Shown: positions 56,369 to 63,775 of the stretch, piece by piece
How positions within the stretch are numbered: the stretch's first letter is position 1
How the letters are laid out: each line of letters begins with the position of its first letter
DNA from: JAENVT01 sp039931555
GTDB taxonomy: Bacteria; Actinomycetota; Acidimicrobiia; Acidimicrobiales; Ilumatobacteraceae
DNA: 64,000 nucleotides
Direction: 5' to 3'
NCBI GenBank assembly: GCA_039931555.1
Contig: JBDTRP010000167.1
Span: 8,808 to 72,807 of the forward strand
Position numbers and translations under genes: made by a program
Notes under the pieces: generated by a model
What the model was told of the DNA's origin: nothing
Databases searched by the model: none
The model's input: the letters and a program-made list of their open reading frames with translations, nothing else

Positions 56369-57273
56369 GTGTAGATCGACACGAACGATTCGACGACACG
56401 GTTCTCGTAGTAGAACAGCGCTTTGCCCAGCTGATCCTCTGTCCACGTGATCGTTTCCCAATCGGTGTCGGTCTTGTACCCACCCGTGAACACCTCGTTG
56501 CGGTTGCCGACGGGGTCGAAGAAGTAGATCGTGTGGCCGCGGGTGATGCCGTGGCGGGTGGGTCCGATGTCGATGTCGATGCCGTTCATCCGCAAGATGT
56601 CGGCGGCGCGCCCGACCTCTGCCCAACTGTCGAGCCAGTAGGCGAAGTGGTGCAGCCCGCCGTTGGCCCCGCGGGTGAAGGCGATGTCGTGTGGCTGGCG
56701 AGAGCGCTCGAAGAACACGATCAACTGGTAGCCCTCGTTGGTCACGAGTTGCTCGGTCAGCCGGAAGCCGAGGACCTCGCTCATGAACCGGGCCGCGTCC
56801 GGCACGTTCTCGGTGGTCAGCAGGCAGTGATCGAGACGGGGCGGCGCAATGCCGACGAGATCCATTGGCATCGGCGGCGGGTTGAACAGCGGCAGGCCGT
56901 TGCCGACCTTGTCCATCTTGGCGTAGATCTCCATCGTGTGACCGGTCGGCGAGTCGAAGCGGATCGCCTCGCCCTGGCCGGTCTCGACGCCGGCGCCGAT
57001 GCGCTCGACGGTGCAGCCGTAGCGCTCGAGGTTGGTCTCGTACCCCTCGAGATCGTCGATCGACTCGGTCTTGAAGGCGACGTGCTCGAGGCCGTAGCGG
57101 TTGGCGCCGGTGAGCATCAGCGAGTGGTGATCGTGCTCGTCCCAACCCTTGAGGTAGACGTGGTTCTCGTCGCGTGCCACCTCCCGCAAGCCGAGCACTT
57201 CGGTGTAGTAGGCGGCACAGAGCTCGAGATCGGGAGTTCGGACCTCGACGTGCCCGAGACGGAAGATTGCCAT
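56365..57273 (-). CDS. Catechol 2,3-dioxygenase (VOC extradiol type I)
   Basis: 302 aa, close to the 307 of XylE. Two-domain vicinal-oxygen-chelate fold; Fe(II) ligands are in the second domain: His149 (RLDHCLLT), His208/209 (GGLHHFAYW) and Glu260 (DPVGNRNEVF). The active-site HGITRGHTIYFFDPVGNR block is typical of catechol 2,3-dioxygenases. It should cut catechol or an alkylcatechol next to the hydroxyls to a 2-hydroxymuconic semialdehyde. ATG 57273 starts MAIFRLGHVEVRTPD. First gene of the dioxygenase-phosphatase-ferredoxin operon, with IclR site B 43-59 bases upstream. Confidence 0.93.
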   Translation of the reverse strand: MAIFRLGHVEVRTPDLELCAAYYTEVLGLREVARDENHVYLKGWDEHDHHSLMLTGANRYGLEHVAFKTESIDDLEGYETNLERYGCTVERIGAGVETGQGEAIRFDSPTGHTMEIYAKMDKVGNGLPLFNPPPMPMDLVGIAPPRLDHCLLTTENVPDAARFMSEVLGFRLTEQLVTNEGYQLIVFFERSRQPHDIAFTRGANGGLHHFAYWLDSWAEVGRAADILRMNGIDIDIGPTRHGITRGHTIYFFDPVGNRNEVFTGGYKTDTDWETITWTEDQLGKALFYYENRVVESFVSIYT

Positions 57274-57315
57274 GCAGTCATCTTGGTTGGGGCGTGGGCG
57301 GTCCGAAAGAACACC

Positions 57316-57332
57316 GTTCTGTTGAACGGAAC
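57316..57332. promoter_or_regulatory. Putative IclR operator, site B
   Basis: GTTCTGTTGAACGGAAC matches site A at 14 of 17 positions. It lies 43-59 bases before the catechol dioxygenase start and 39-55 bases before the truncated oxidase start on the other strand. Confidence 0.6.
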
Positions 57333-57370
57333 GCCAACATTTTGCCGGACGATGCGCGTCGTGAGACCGT

Positions 57371-57487
57371 ATGACGATGGCATTCGACGGAGAAGCGTTC
57401 GTGGACGAGATGCGCGAAGAGCTGCGGTCCTCGGGCCGCACGCTCGACCAGGCCGAGTGGGTCAAGCGCACGCAGCAGGGGGAGGCG
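57371..57487 (+). pseudogene. Truncated 5' end of a second HDO-like oxidase gene
   Basis: From ATG 57371 (or 57377) the reading frame encodes AFDGEAFVDEMREELRSSGR and continues TLDQAEWVKRTQQGEA. This aligns with residues 1-37 of the oxidase at 53449-54153 at 28 of 37 positions without gaps. After that the similarity stops at once. Many differences at DNA level are silent, so the copy was under protein selection before truncation. No stop codon intervenes before iclR, so a fusion of about 57 extra residues on IclR is formally possible. It has site B upstream, as a functional gene would. Probably a deletion remnant. Confidence 0.75.
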
Positions 57488-57506
57488 CTGCCGAGGCCGC
57501 GCGATT

Positions 57507-57523
57507 GTTCCACTCAACGAAAC
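57507..57523. promoter_or_regulatory. Putative IclR operator, site C
   Basis: GTTCCACTCAACGAAAC matches site A at 14 of 17 positions, although its own symmetry is weaker. It ends 18 bases before the iclR ATG, the right place for autoregulation. Confidence 0.5.
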
Positions 57524-57541
57524 ACGGCTACGTTCTCGGCG

Positions 57542-58321
57542 ATGGCTGCGCAGCGGGAGTCACCAGAATCGGCGGTCGCCAGGGCGCTGTCGCTGCTGAC
57601 GGCGTTCACGTTCGCCGAGCCGGTGCTCGGCGTTTCCGAGCTCGGGCGCCGCGTCAAGTTGCCCAAGAGCACGGTGCACCGCCTGCTGGCGATCCTGGTC
57701 GCCGCGGGGTTCGTCGAGCGCACTCGTGACGAGCGCTACCGGCTGAGCCTCAAGCTGTACGAGATCGGCCAGGAGGTCGTCAGCAGTCGAGTGCTGCGCC
57801 AAGTCGGCCACGTACCGCTGGAGAAGTTGCACAACGAAAGCAACGAAGCGGCTCACCTTGCCGTGCTGTCGGGATCCGACGTCGTCTACCTCGACCGGCT
57901 CGAAAGCCCGCAGATGATGGGGCTGTTCACCAAGGTCGGCCGGCGCCGATCGGCGCACGCAACCTCGTCGGGCAAGGTGCTGTTGGCGTACGGCTCGCAA
58001 GCCGATGTCGACGATGCAGTCGCCGGTGGCCTGCCGCGCCTCGGGCCGCGCACCATCACCACGCGCACCCGGTTGAACCAGGCGTTGGCCGACGTGCGCA
58101 AGGCGGGCTACGCGATCAGCACCGACGAGGCCGCCCCAGGCGTCGTGTCGATCGCGGCACCCATCTTCGACCGCCTCGGCACCTGCGTCGCCGCCGTCTC
58201 GGTCGCCGGACCGCTGATCCGCATGCCCGCCGACCGTCACGACCAGATGGTGCGACTCGTGGTGCGGACCGCCGCCGACATCTCACGGGCGCTGGTCAGC
58301 GACCCGGCTTCGATCCACTGA
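57542..58321 (+). CDS. IclR family transcriptional regulator
   Basis: 259 aa. N-terminal winged helix (ALSLLTAFTFAEPVLGVSEL, RRVKLPKSTVHRLLAILVAA, then GFVERT) and C-terminal GAF-like effector domain (LEKLHNESNEAAHLAVLSGS, YAISTDEAAPGVVSIAAPIF, VAAVSVAGP). IclR proteins commonly control protocatechuate, catechol and other aromatic operons in response to a pathway compound. ATG 57542 gives the normal length; an upstream in-frame ATG would add the oxidase remnant. Sites A-E of the GTTCCG..CGGAAC type around the cluster are its likely targets. It overlaps the ferredoxin gene tail to tail by 26 bases. Confidence 0.9.
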   Translation: MAAQRESPESAVARALSLLTAFTFAEPVLGVSELGRRVKLPKSTVHRLLAILVAAGFVERTRDERYRLSLKLYEIGQEVVSSRVLRQVGHVPLEKLHNESNEAAHLAVLSGSDVVYLDRLESPQMMGLFTKVGRRRSAHATSSGKVLLAYGSQADVDDAVAGGLPRLGPRTITTRTRLNQALADVRKAGYAISTDEAAPGVVSIAAPIFDRLGTCVAAVSVAGPLIRMPADRHDQMVRLVVRTAADISRALVSDPASIH

Positions 58322-58562
58322 CGATCGACACACCGTCGAGCGCAGTTGAAGGCAGTTGGCACAACCGGGTGGGTGTGCCGTCGACCAACGATTCGCAGGT
58401 GCCGCACAAGCCCGCCTCGCAGCCACGCCGCGGCCGGTCGTACTTGGCGAGGAAGCGGATGGCAAACAGTGCCGAGATGTCGGACCACGTGTCGAGCGTG
58501 AACTGGCGGCCGTCGATCTCAAACGAGACCTCGCGTTCGTAGGCCTTGGTCACGTGGTGCAC
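58296..58562 (-). CDS. [2Fe-2S] ferredoxin-like protein
   Basis: 88 aa plant-type ferredoxin: FEIDGRQFTLDTWSDISALF, then cluster ligands in PRRGCEAGLCGTCESLVDG (C-x4-C-x2-C) and TRLC. It is clearly related to the ferredoxin at 55029-55358 (RRGCxxGxCGxCES shared) but lacks that protein's Ala-rich N-terminus. Start is GTG 58562 (or GTG 58553). A single-gene unit with site D 35-51 bases upstream, so it is probably an electron donor in the same aromatic regulon. Confidence 0.85.
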   Translation of the reverse strand: MHHVTKAYEREVSFEIDGRQFTLDTWSDISALFAIRFLAKYDRPRRGCEAGLCGTCESLVDGTPTRLCQLPSTALDGVSIVSGSKPGR

Positions 58563-58596
58563 AGTACGTGGCTGCTCCAGGCACGGTCAGGCCCGT

Positions 58597-58613
58597 GTCC
58601 CGCGCACCGGAAC
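58597..58613. promoter_or_regulatory. Putative IclR operator, site D
   Basis: GTCCCGCGCACCGGAAC matches site A at 13 of 17 positions. It lies between the divergent ferredoxin (start 58562) and hydratase (start 58658) genes, 44-60 bases before the latter. Confidence 0.45.
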
Positions 58614-58657
58614 GGGAGCTTGGCGGAGTGAACCGCCGTGCATGAAGATGCACGACG

Positions 58658-59464
58658 ATGAGTATCAGCCCGTCCGACATCAACTTCTACGGCGACGAGC
58701 TGTATTCGGCGCTGATCGACCTTCGAACGGTGCCGAACCTGCGGGATCGCGTACCGGGCATCGACATCGAGGACGCGTACCGGATCCAGTCGCGCATGGT
58801 GCAGCGGCGGATCGACGCCGGCGAGACGATCGTCGGCAAGAAGGTCGGGGCGACCAGCGCCGCGGTCATGACCATGTTGGGCCTCGACGAGCCCGACTTC
58901 GGCCAGCTGATGAGTGACATGGTGTATCGCGACGGCGACACGATCAAGCTCGACTCGCTGATCCAACCGCGCGCCGAAGGCGAGATCGCGTTCGTGTTGA
59001 AGCACGACCTCACCGGCCCGGGCGTGACGGCGATCGATGTGCTCCGGGCCACCGACTACGTGGTGCCGTGCTTCGAGATCGTCGACTCGCGCATCGACAA
59101 CTGGGACATCAAGGTCGTCGACACCGTTGCCGACAACGCCTCGTGCGGCGTCTACGTGTTGGGCACCGAGCCCATGGATCCCCTCGAGGTCGATCTTTCG
59201 CTGGTCGGCATGACCATCGACGTTCGCCAGCCCGGCGACTCGGTTGGCGAGCTCTTCGCCACGGGTGCAGGCGCAGCGGTGAAGGGCTCGCCCGTCAACT
59301 CGCTGATCTGGCTGGCCAACACCCTCGGCGCGCTGGGGATCACGTGCCACGCGGGTGAAGCGATCCTGACCGGATCGCTGTCGATGATGGCCTGGGTCAA
59401 AGGTCCACAGACGATCACCTGCGAGTTCGGTGGTCTCGGCAGTTGCAGCGTGACGTTCGAGTAG
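58658..59464 (+). CDS. 2-oxopent-4-enoate hydratase-type enzyme
   Basis: 268 aa member of the hydratase/decarboxylase family (DmpE/MhpD type), adding water to 2-hydroxypenta-2,4-dienoate to give 4-hydroxy-2-oxovalerate. Features: GKKVGATSAAVMTMLGLDEP (substrate loop), PRAEGEIAFVL (metal-binding Glu pair), PCFEIVDSRIDNWDIKVVDT and DNASCGVYVLG. Start is ATG 58658. The next gene is a paralogue 10 bases downstream; by analogy with dmp/xyl operons one is hydratase and the other decarboxylase, and which is which is an inference from sequence feel and order. Confidence 0.85.
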   Translation: MSISPSDINFYGDELYSALIDLRTVPNLRDRVPGIDIEDAYRIQSRMVQRRIDAGETIVGKKVGATSAAVMTMLGLDEPDFGQLMSDMVYRDGDTIKLDSLIQPRAEGEIAFVLKHDLTGPGVTAIDVLRATDYVVPCFEIVDSRIDNWDIKVVDTVADNASCGVYVLGTEPMDPLEVDLSLVGMTIDVRQPGDSVGELFATGAGAAVKGSPVNSLIWLANTLGALGITCHAGEAILTGSLSMMAWVKGPQTITCEFGGLGSCSVTFE

Positions 59465-59474
59465 GGGGTAGTAC

Positions 59475-60260
59475 GTGGCACTTTCCGCATCCGTGATCTC
59501 CGAGATTGCCGACATCGTCGACGCTGCTCAGCGCAACGCCGCCGACATCGTCAAGCTCACCGAAGCCCAGCCCGACATGAACATTGCCGATGGGTACGCG
59601 GTGCAGGCCGAGCTGTGCCGCCGCTGGCAGGCCGGCGGACGGCGCCTGACGGGCTACAAGGGCGGCCTGACATCACGGGCCAAGATGGTGCAGATGGGGT
59701 TGGAGACACCGGTGTTCGGGGTGTTGATGGGCGACACATGCGTGCCCGACGGCGACGCCGTCGACATGTCGCACCTGATCCACCCCAAGGTCGAGGCCGA
59801 GATCGCCTTCGTGATGTCACGTGAGTTGGCCGGCGACGTGTCGATCGACGACGTGCTGGCCGCGACCGAGTTCGTGCTCCCGGCGATCGAGGTGATCGAT
59901 TCACGCTTCAAGGACTTCAAGTTCGACATCCAGAGCGTGATCGCCGATAACACCTCGGCGGCGCGCTACGTGGTAGGCGGTTCACCATGTCGGCCCGAGG
60001 GCCTCGATCTGCGGCTGCTGGGTGTCGTGATGCGCCGCAATGGCAACCTGGTCGGGACGGCGGCCGGCGCTGACGTGATGGGTCACCCAGCGGCATCGAT
60101 CGTCGCCCTGGTTCGCTGGCTGGCCGACAGCGACCAGACCCTGCCTGCCGGTAGCCTGGTGATGACCGGTGGCGTCACCGAGGCGGTCGCCGTCCACGCC
60201 GGCGACCACGTGACCGCCCAGGTGCAGCACCTCGGCACGGTTGGCGTGCGGTTCAGCTAG
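59475..60260 (+). CDS. 4-oxalocrotonate decarboxylase-type enzyme
   Basis: 261 aa paralogue of the preceding protein (DmpH/XylI type): GYKGGLTSRAKMVQMGLETP, HPKVEAEIAFVMSREL (metal Glu), PAIEVIDSRFKDFKFDIQSV, IADNTSAARYVVGG. It decarboxylates 2-oxohex-3-enedioate to the hydratase substrate; the two enzymes form a complex in known pathways. GTG at 59475 with AGGGGG about 7 bases upstream. Stop overlaps the convergent phosphotransferase gene by 8 bases. The tautomerase and semialdehyde dehydrogenase of this branch are not in the window. Confidence 0.85.
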   Translation: MALSASVISEIADIVDAAQRNAADIVKLTEAQPDMNIADGYAVQAELCRRWQAGGRRLTGYKGGLTSRAKMVQMGLETPVFGVLMGDTCVPDGDAVDMSHLIHPKVEAEIAFVMSRELAGDVSIDDVLAATEFVLPAIEVIDSRFKDFKFDIQSVIADNTSAARYVVGGSPCRPEGLDLRLLGVVMRRNGNLVGTAAGADVMGHPAASIVALVRWLADSDQTLPAGSLVMTGGVTEAVAVHAGDHVTAQVQHLGTVGVRFS

Positions 60261-61203
60261 CGACACCCTTGTCGAGGAACTGCATCATTCGCGCCTCGAT
60301 CATCCCCAGCGTTTCCAGATCTCCGAGAAACGCGTTGTAGCCCAGGTGAACCAGCCCGATGTGGAGGGCGCAACACCGCAGCCGCGCCGCGAAGTTCGGC
60401 ACCTCCAGCCCCATGTCGGCGTAGTGGTCCTGCGCCGCCGCGGCGATGTCGATGCGCTCCATCGGCGGGTACCAGGGCGACCAGAACACGAGCGTCGCCA
60501 ACTCGTACACGAAGTCGCCGTAGATCGAGCAACCCCAGTCGAACACCGACGTCACCTGACCATCGGTGGCGAAGGAATTCCGGTTGAGCAGGTCGTTGTG
60601 CACCAGGCAACGCATCGCGGGGAAGGCGCCGGCCAAGTCGAGCATCTGCACGTAGGCGCTGGCGAACCCACCACCGTGCGGCGAGTCAGCAAGCCGCTGC
60701 TTCCACCCATGGGTGCGCGACCCCCGAGGATCCTGGTCGACCGCTGCGAGAAAGTTCGCCCATGTGGAATGTGGCGCGTTGCCCACCTGGTTCCAGTCCC
60801 CATACCCAGTGGTCGCAGAGATGTCGGAACCGCGCAACGCATCCAACGTCGACAGCACTGAGGGCACCGTCGCCTGCCACCCCGCCGCGTCGAGTTGGTC
60901 CAACGGCGTCCCGCGAGCCCGAGTCGAGATGCAGTACCAGGCTCCGAAGGCTTCGTCGATCTCGATGACCTGCGGGATCGGCAGGTTGCGCGTCGCGAAC
61001 CGAGCAGCCAGTCGGTCGCGTCCGAAATCATCGGCCTGACGCCCGAACCGCACCACCAGTTCACTGCCGTTGTCGGTGAAGCCGAAACAGCGCGACCACG
61101 CCCCTTCGCCGATCAGTTCGACCCCGTCGACACCAGAACCGAAGCGTTCGAGCAGGAAGGCCCGGGCCTGCGGCACCTCGACGTTCGACGGCGGTTCCGG
61201 CAC
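60253..61203 (-). CDS. Aminoglycoside phosphotransferase-family kinase
   Basis: 316 aa protein-kinase-like small-molecule kinase (APH family): LIGEGAWSRCFGFTDNGSEL (nucleotide loop), catalytic loop LVHNDLLNRN (HxDxxxxN) and metal-binding SVFDWGCSIYGDFVYELA. The substrate is unknown; this fold covers antibiotics, choline, sugars and others, so resistance should not be assumed. GTG at 61203. The end of the DUF6886 reading frame overlaps its first 143 bases. Confidence 0.85.
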   Translation of the reverse strand: MPEPPSNVEVPQARAFLLERFGSGVDGVELIGEGAWSRCFGFTDNGSELVVRFGRQADDFGRDRLAARFATRNLPIPQVIEIDEAFGAWYCISTRARGTPLDQLDAAGWQATVPSVLSTLDALRGSDISATTGYGDWNQVGNAPHSTWANFLAAVDQDPRGSRTHGWKQRLADSPHGGGFASAYVQMLDLAGAFPAMRCLVHNDLLNRNSFATDGQVTSVFDWGCSIYGDFVYELATLVFWSPWYPPMERIDIAAAAQDHYADMGLEVPNFAARLRCCALHIGLVHLGYNAFLGDLETLGMIEARMMQFLDKGVAS

Positions 61204-61819
61204 CGGCCGAATCTACAGTTCTGGCATCTTCGCCTGAACTTTGTCGGTGAGAGGTTGCTGAGCGACCTGGGAGCGACAAAGTTCGAGTGGGCCGCTCGGC
61301 GCGCGGCAGAGCGTTGTGCATTCGCACGATGCTGAAGTCGAACTCGCCCGTCACTGCGACGTCACGCAGCGGCCACAGTGAGGGCACGATCCGCAGTTCG
61401 ATCGCGGCGCGGGCATGGGCTGCCGGCAGGTCACCGACCGGTGCGACCCGGATCGGCACGACCTCTCGGTCCGAGATCCACTGACCATCCGCCTCGGCCC
61501 ACGGCACGAACCCGTCGGGCTCGAACTCGTAGCGATAGGTCACGGCGTCTCGCATCCGCTCGAGCCACACCGACTCGATGGCGTGCAACCGTGTCGCCAT
61601 GGTGGCGAACCGGGCTTGGAAGCCGGCCTGGTCGTGGAGGTCGCGCGGCCAGATCGTGACCCGCGGGCATTCGCGCGGGAACCAGTACAACGGTGCGTGA
61701 GCTGCATCGATGGCCCACACCGCCGGCGCGTGCGACGGGTTGGTGCGCGGCACGTGCGGCACGAAGCGGGTGATGTGGGGATCTTCGCTGAAGTGATACA
61801 GGACAGGGCTTCGTATCAC
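61061..61819 (-). CDS. DUF6886-like protein with extended or altered C-terminus
   Basis: Reading frame of 252 aa; the first 170 residues match the DUF6886 type: VLYHFSEDPHITRFVPHVPR, AVWAIDAAHAPLYWFPRECP, RVTIWPRD and a C-terminal GEFDFSIVRMHNA where the family normally ends. Here the frame runs on for about 80 low-complexity residues, through an 11-base inverted repeat (61236-61284) and 143 bases into the phosphotransferase gene. The natural stop may have been lost through repeat insertion or a small indel. The start is GTG 61819; ATG 61870 would collide with the divergent ATG 61869. Function unknown. Confidence 0.65.
   Translation of the reverse strand: MIRSPVLYHFSEDPHITRFVPHVPRTNPSHAPAVWAIDAAHAPLYWFPRECPRVTIWPRDLHDQAGFQARFATMATRLHAIESVWLERMRDAVTYRYEFEPDGFVPWAEADGQWISDREVVPIRVAPVGDLPAAHARAAIELRIVPSLWPLRDVAVTGEFDFSIVRMHNALPRAERPTRTLSLPGRSATSHRQSSGEDARTVDSAGAGTAVERRGAAGPGLPARTLRFWCRRGRTDRRRGVVALFRLHRQRQ
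61236..61284. repeat. 11-bp perfect inverted repeat with 27-base spacer
   Basis: GAACTTTGTCG (61236-61246) and CGACAAAGTTC (61274-61284) are exact complements. They lie where the DUF6886 family would be expected to stop, just upstream of the phosphotransferase gene. Arms and loop start (GTGAGAGG) recall the inverted repeat at 50459-50507 (loop AGTGAGGG). It could be a terminator or a REP-like mobile unit. Confidence 0.6.
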
Positions 61820-61868
61820 GCCCAGAGATCGGTCGGCAAGCCCCACCTCAGCGCATAGGTTGTCGCCC

Positions 61869-62792
61869 ATGAACCGTTTCACCGATCTCGTCGGGACCAC
61901 GTTGCCGCTGCAGCAGGCCGGGATGAGCGGGACGGCCACGGCAACGTTGGCCGCCGCCGTGTCCAATGCCGGCGCCCTCGGGATGATCGGCATCGGTCGT
62001 CAGCAGATCAGCGTCATCGAGCGCTACCTCGACGAGCTGACAGCGCTCACCACGGCACCCGTCGGTGCCACCTGCATCGCCCACTTCGTGCACGCCGATG
62101 TCGTCGAGCTGGTGGCATCGCGACTACCGATCATCGAGTTCTTCTACGAATGGCCCGACCCGGCCCGAGTGCCTGCGGGCGTGGTCTGTGGTTGGCAGGT
62201 CGGCTCGGTCGACGAGGCCAAGGCCGCTGTCGATGCCGGCTGCCGGTACGTGATCGCCCAGGGAATGGAGGCCGGCGGCCACGTGCGCGGCCACGTCCCT
62301 CTCGCCCAACTGCTGGCCGAGGTGTGCGCCGCGGTCGATGTGCCCGTGGTGGCGGCCGGCGGGATCGGCAACGTCGAGGCGGTGCGTGCTGCGATGGCGA
62401 TGGGCGCTGACGCCGTTCGCGTCGGCACCCGATTCGTCGCCACGCGCGAGTCGTACGCGCATCCCGTGTACATCGATGCTCTCGTGGCTGCCGACACCGA
62501 AGATTCGGTGCTGACCGAGGCGTTCGGCGTGGGTTGGCCTGACGCACCGCATCGCGTGTTGCGTTCATCGATCGACGCCGCGACAGCGGCGCCCAGCGAC
62601 ATCATCGGCGAGACCGCAACGCGTGAGGGCAAGCTGCTGCCGATGGTGCGCTTCGGCGCCAGCTCACCGAACCGCGACACCACCGGCGATATCAGCGCGA
62701 TGGCGCTCTACGCGGGGCGCTCGGTCGGGTCGGTCGAGCGGATCATGACCGCCGCGCAGGTCGTCGCCGAACTCTCAGCCGGGTTCGCCTGA
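61869..62792 (+). CDS. Nitronate monooxygenase family FMN protein
   Basis: 307 aa TIM-barrel FMN enzyme (2-nitropropane dioxygenase family): PLQQAGMSGTATATLAAAVS, NAGALGMIGIG, QGMEAGGHVRGHVPL (catalytic His region), VPVVAAGGIGNVEAVRAAMA and GADAVRVGTRFVATRES for phosphate binding. It oxidises alkyl nitronates in known members; other members are enoyl reductases. The ATG at 61869 is on a CATG palindrome. It lies between the decarboxylase and the acetaldehyde dehydrogenase, but a role in aromatic breakdown is not evident. Confidence 0.87.
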   Translation: MNRFTDLVGTTLPLQQAGMSGTATATLAAAVSNAGALGMIGIGRQQISVIERYLDELTALTTAPVGATCIAHFVHADVVELVASRLPIIEFFYEWPDPARVPAGVVCGWQVGSVDEAKAAVDAGCRYVIAQGMEAGGHVRGHVPLAQLLAEVCAAVDVPVVAAGGIGNVEAVRAAMAMGADAVRVGTRFVATRESYAHPVYIDALVAADTEDSVLTEAFGVGWPDAPHRVLRSSIDAATAAPSDIIGETATREGKLLPMVRFGASSPNRDTTGDISAMALYAGRSVGSVERIMTAAQVVAELSAGFA

Positions 62793-62824
62793 CCGGATCG
62801 CCTGACCGGATCGCCACGCGGGCT

Positions 62825-62841
62825 GTTCCGCAGATAGGAAC
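62825..62841. promoter_or_regulatory. Putative IclR operator, site E
   Basis: GTTCCGCAGATAGGAAC has perfect 5-base arms (GTTCC/GGAAC) and matches site A at 13 of 17 positions. It ends 43 bases before the acetaldehyde dehydrogenase ATG, the same distance as sites B and D from their genes. Confidence 0.55.
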
Positions 62842-62884
62842 GCTGGGTCTACCACGACGGACCTGGTTGGGGCAGAGTACGTGG

Positions 62885-63775
62885 ATGGCCAAGCTGACCG
62901 CAGCGATCGTCGGTTCCGGGAACATCGGCACCGACCTGATGTACAAGCTGATGCGCTCCGACGTGATCGAACCCCGCTACATGATCGGTGTCGACCCGCG
63001 TAGCGATGGATTGGAGCGCGCCCGCAAGGCCGGACTGGAGACATCGGCCGACGGTGTCGACTGGTTGCTGGGTCAGAGCGAGCTCCCCGACTTCGTGTTC
63101 GAGGCGACCAGCGCCTACGTGCACATCGCCAACGCGCCTCGGTATGCCGAACTGGGCATCCGGGCCATCGACCTCACGCCTGCAGCGATCGGACCGTTCG
63201 TCGTGCCGAGCGCCAACATCGACGAGCACCTCGACGCGATGAACGTCAACATGGTCACGTGCGCCGGCCAGGCCACCATCCCAATCGTGCACGCGGTCGC
63301 TGCGGTGACGGAGGTGGACTATGCCGAGATCGTCGCCACCGTTGCCTCGGTCTCCGCGGGTCCCGGCACGCGCGCCAACATCGACGAGTTCACCCGCACA
63401 ACGTCGCGGGCGATCGCCGACGTCGGCCGAGCCGGTCACGGCAAGGCCATCATCGTGCTCAACCCCGCCGACCCGCCGCTGATCATGCGCGACACCATCT
63501 TCTGCCAGTTGCCACGCGATGCCGACGAGGTGCTGATCACCAAAGCGGTCGAAGATGCTGTTGCCAACGTCGCGCAGTATGTGCCTGGCTACCGGTTGAA
63601 GTCGCCGCCACAGTTCGGCGAGTCGCGCGACGGCACGCCTCGCCTCGCCGTACTGGTCGAGGTCGAGGGGGCCGGCGATTACTTCCCGCCGTATGCAGGC
63701 AACCTCGACATCATGACCGCGGCCGCGGCCGCCACCGGCAACCGCATCGCCACCCACATGCAGGGAGCCAACTGA
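62885..63775 (+). CDS. mhpF: Acetaldehyde dehydrogenase (acetylating)
   Basis: 296 aa DmpF/MhpF-type enzyme turning acetaldehyde, NAD and CoA into acetyl-CoA. N-terminal AAIVGSGNIGTDLMYKLMRS (NAD fold), VDPRSDGLERARKAGLETSA, catalytic Cys in VNMVTCAGQATIPIVHAVAA, ASVSAGPGTRANIDEFTRTT and KAIIVLNPADPP are all diagnostic. ATG 62885 is chosen over an upstream TTG. The stop overlaps the aldolase start as TGATG, as expected for two enzymes that form a channeling complex. Confidence 0.96.
   Translation: MAKLTAAIVGSGNIGTDLMYKLMRSDVIEPRYMIGVDPRSDGLERARKAGLETSADGVDWLLGQSELPDFVFEATSAYVHIANAPRYAELGIRAIDLTPAAIGPFVVPSANIDEHLDAMNVNMVTCAGQATIPIVHAVAAVTEVDYAEIVATVASVSAGPGTRANIDEFTRTTSRAIADVGRAGHGKAIIVLNPADPPLIMRDTIFCQLPRDADEVLITKAVEDAVANVAQYVPGYRLKSPPQFGESRDGTPRLAVLVEVEGAGDYFPPYAGNLDIMTAAAAATGNRIATHMQGAN

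Noticed and set aside
60253..61203. Aminoglycoside resistance gene
   Set aside because: Only the general APH fold motifs are present; nothing indicates an antibiotic substrate.
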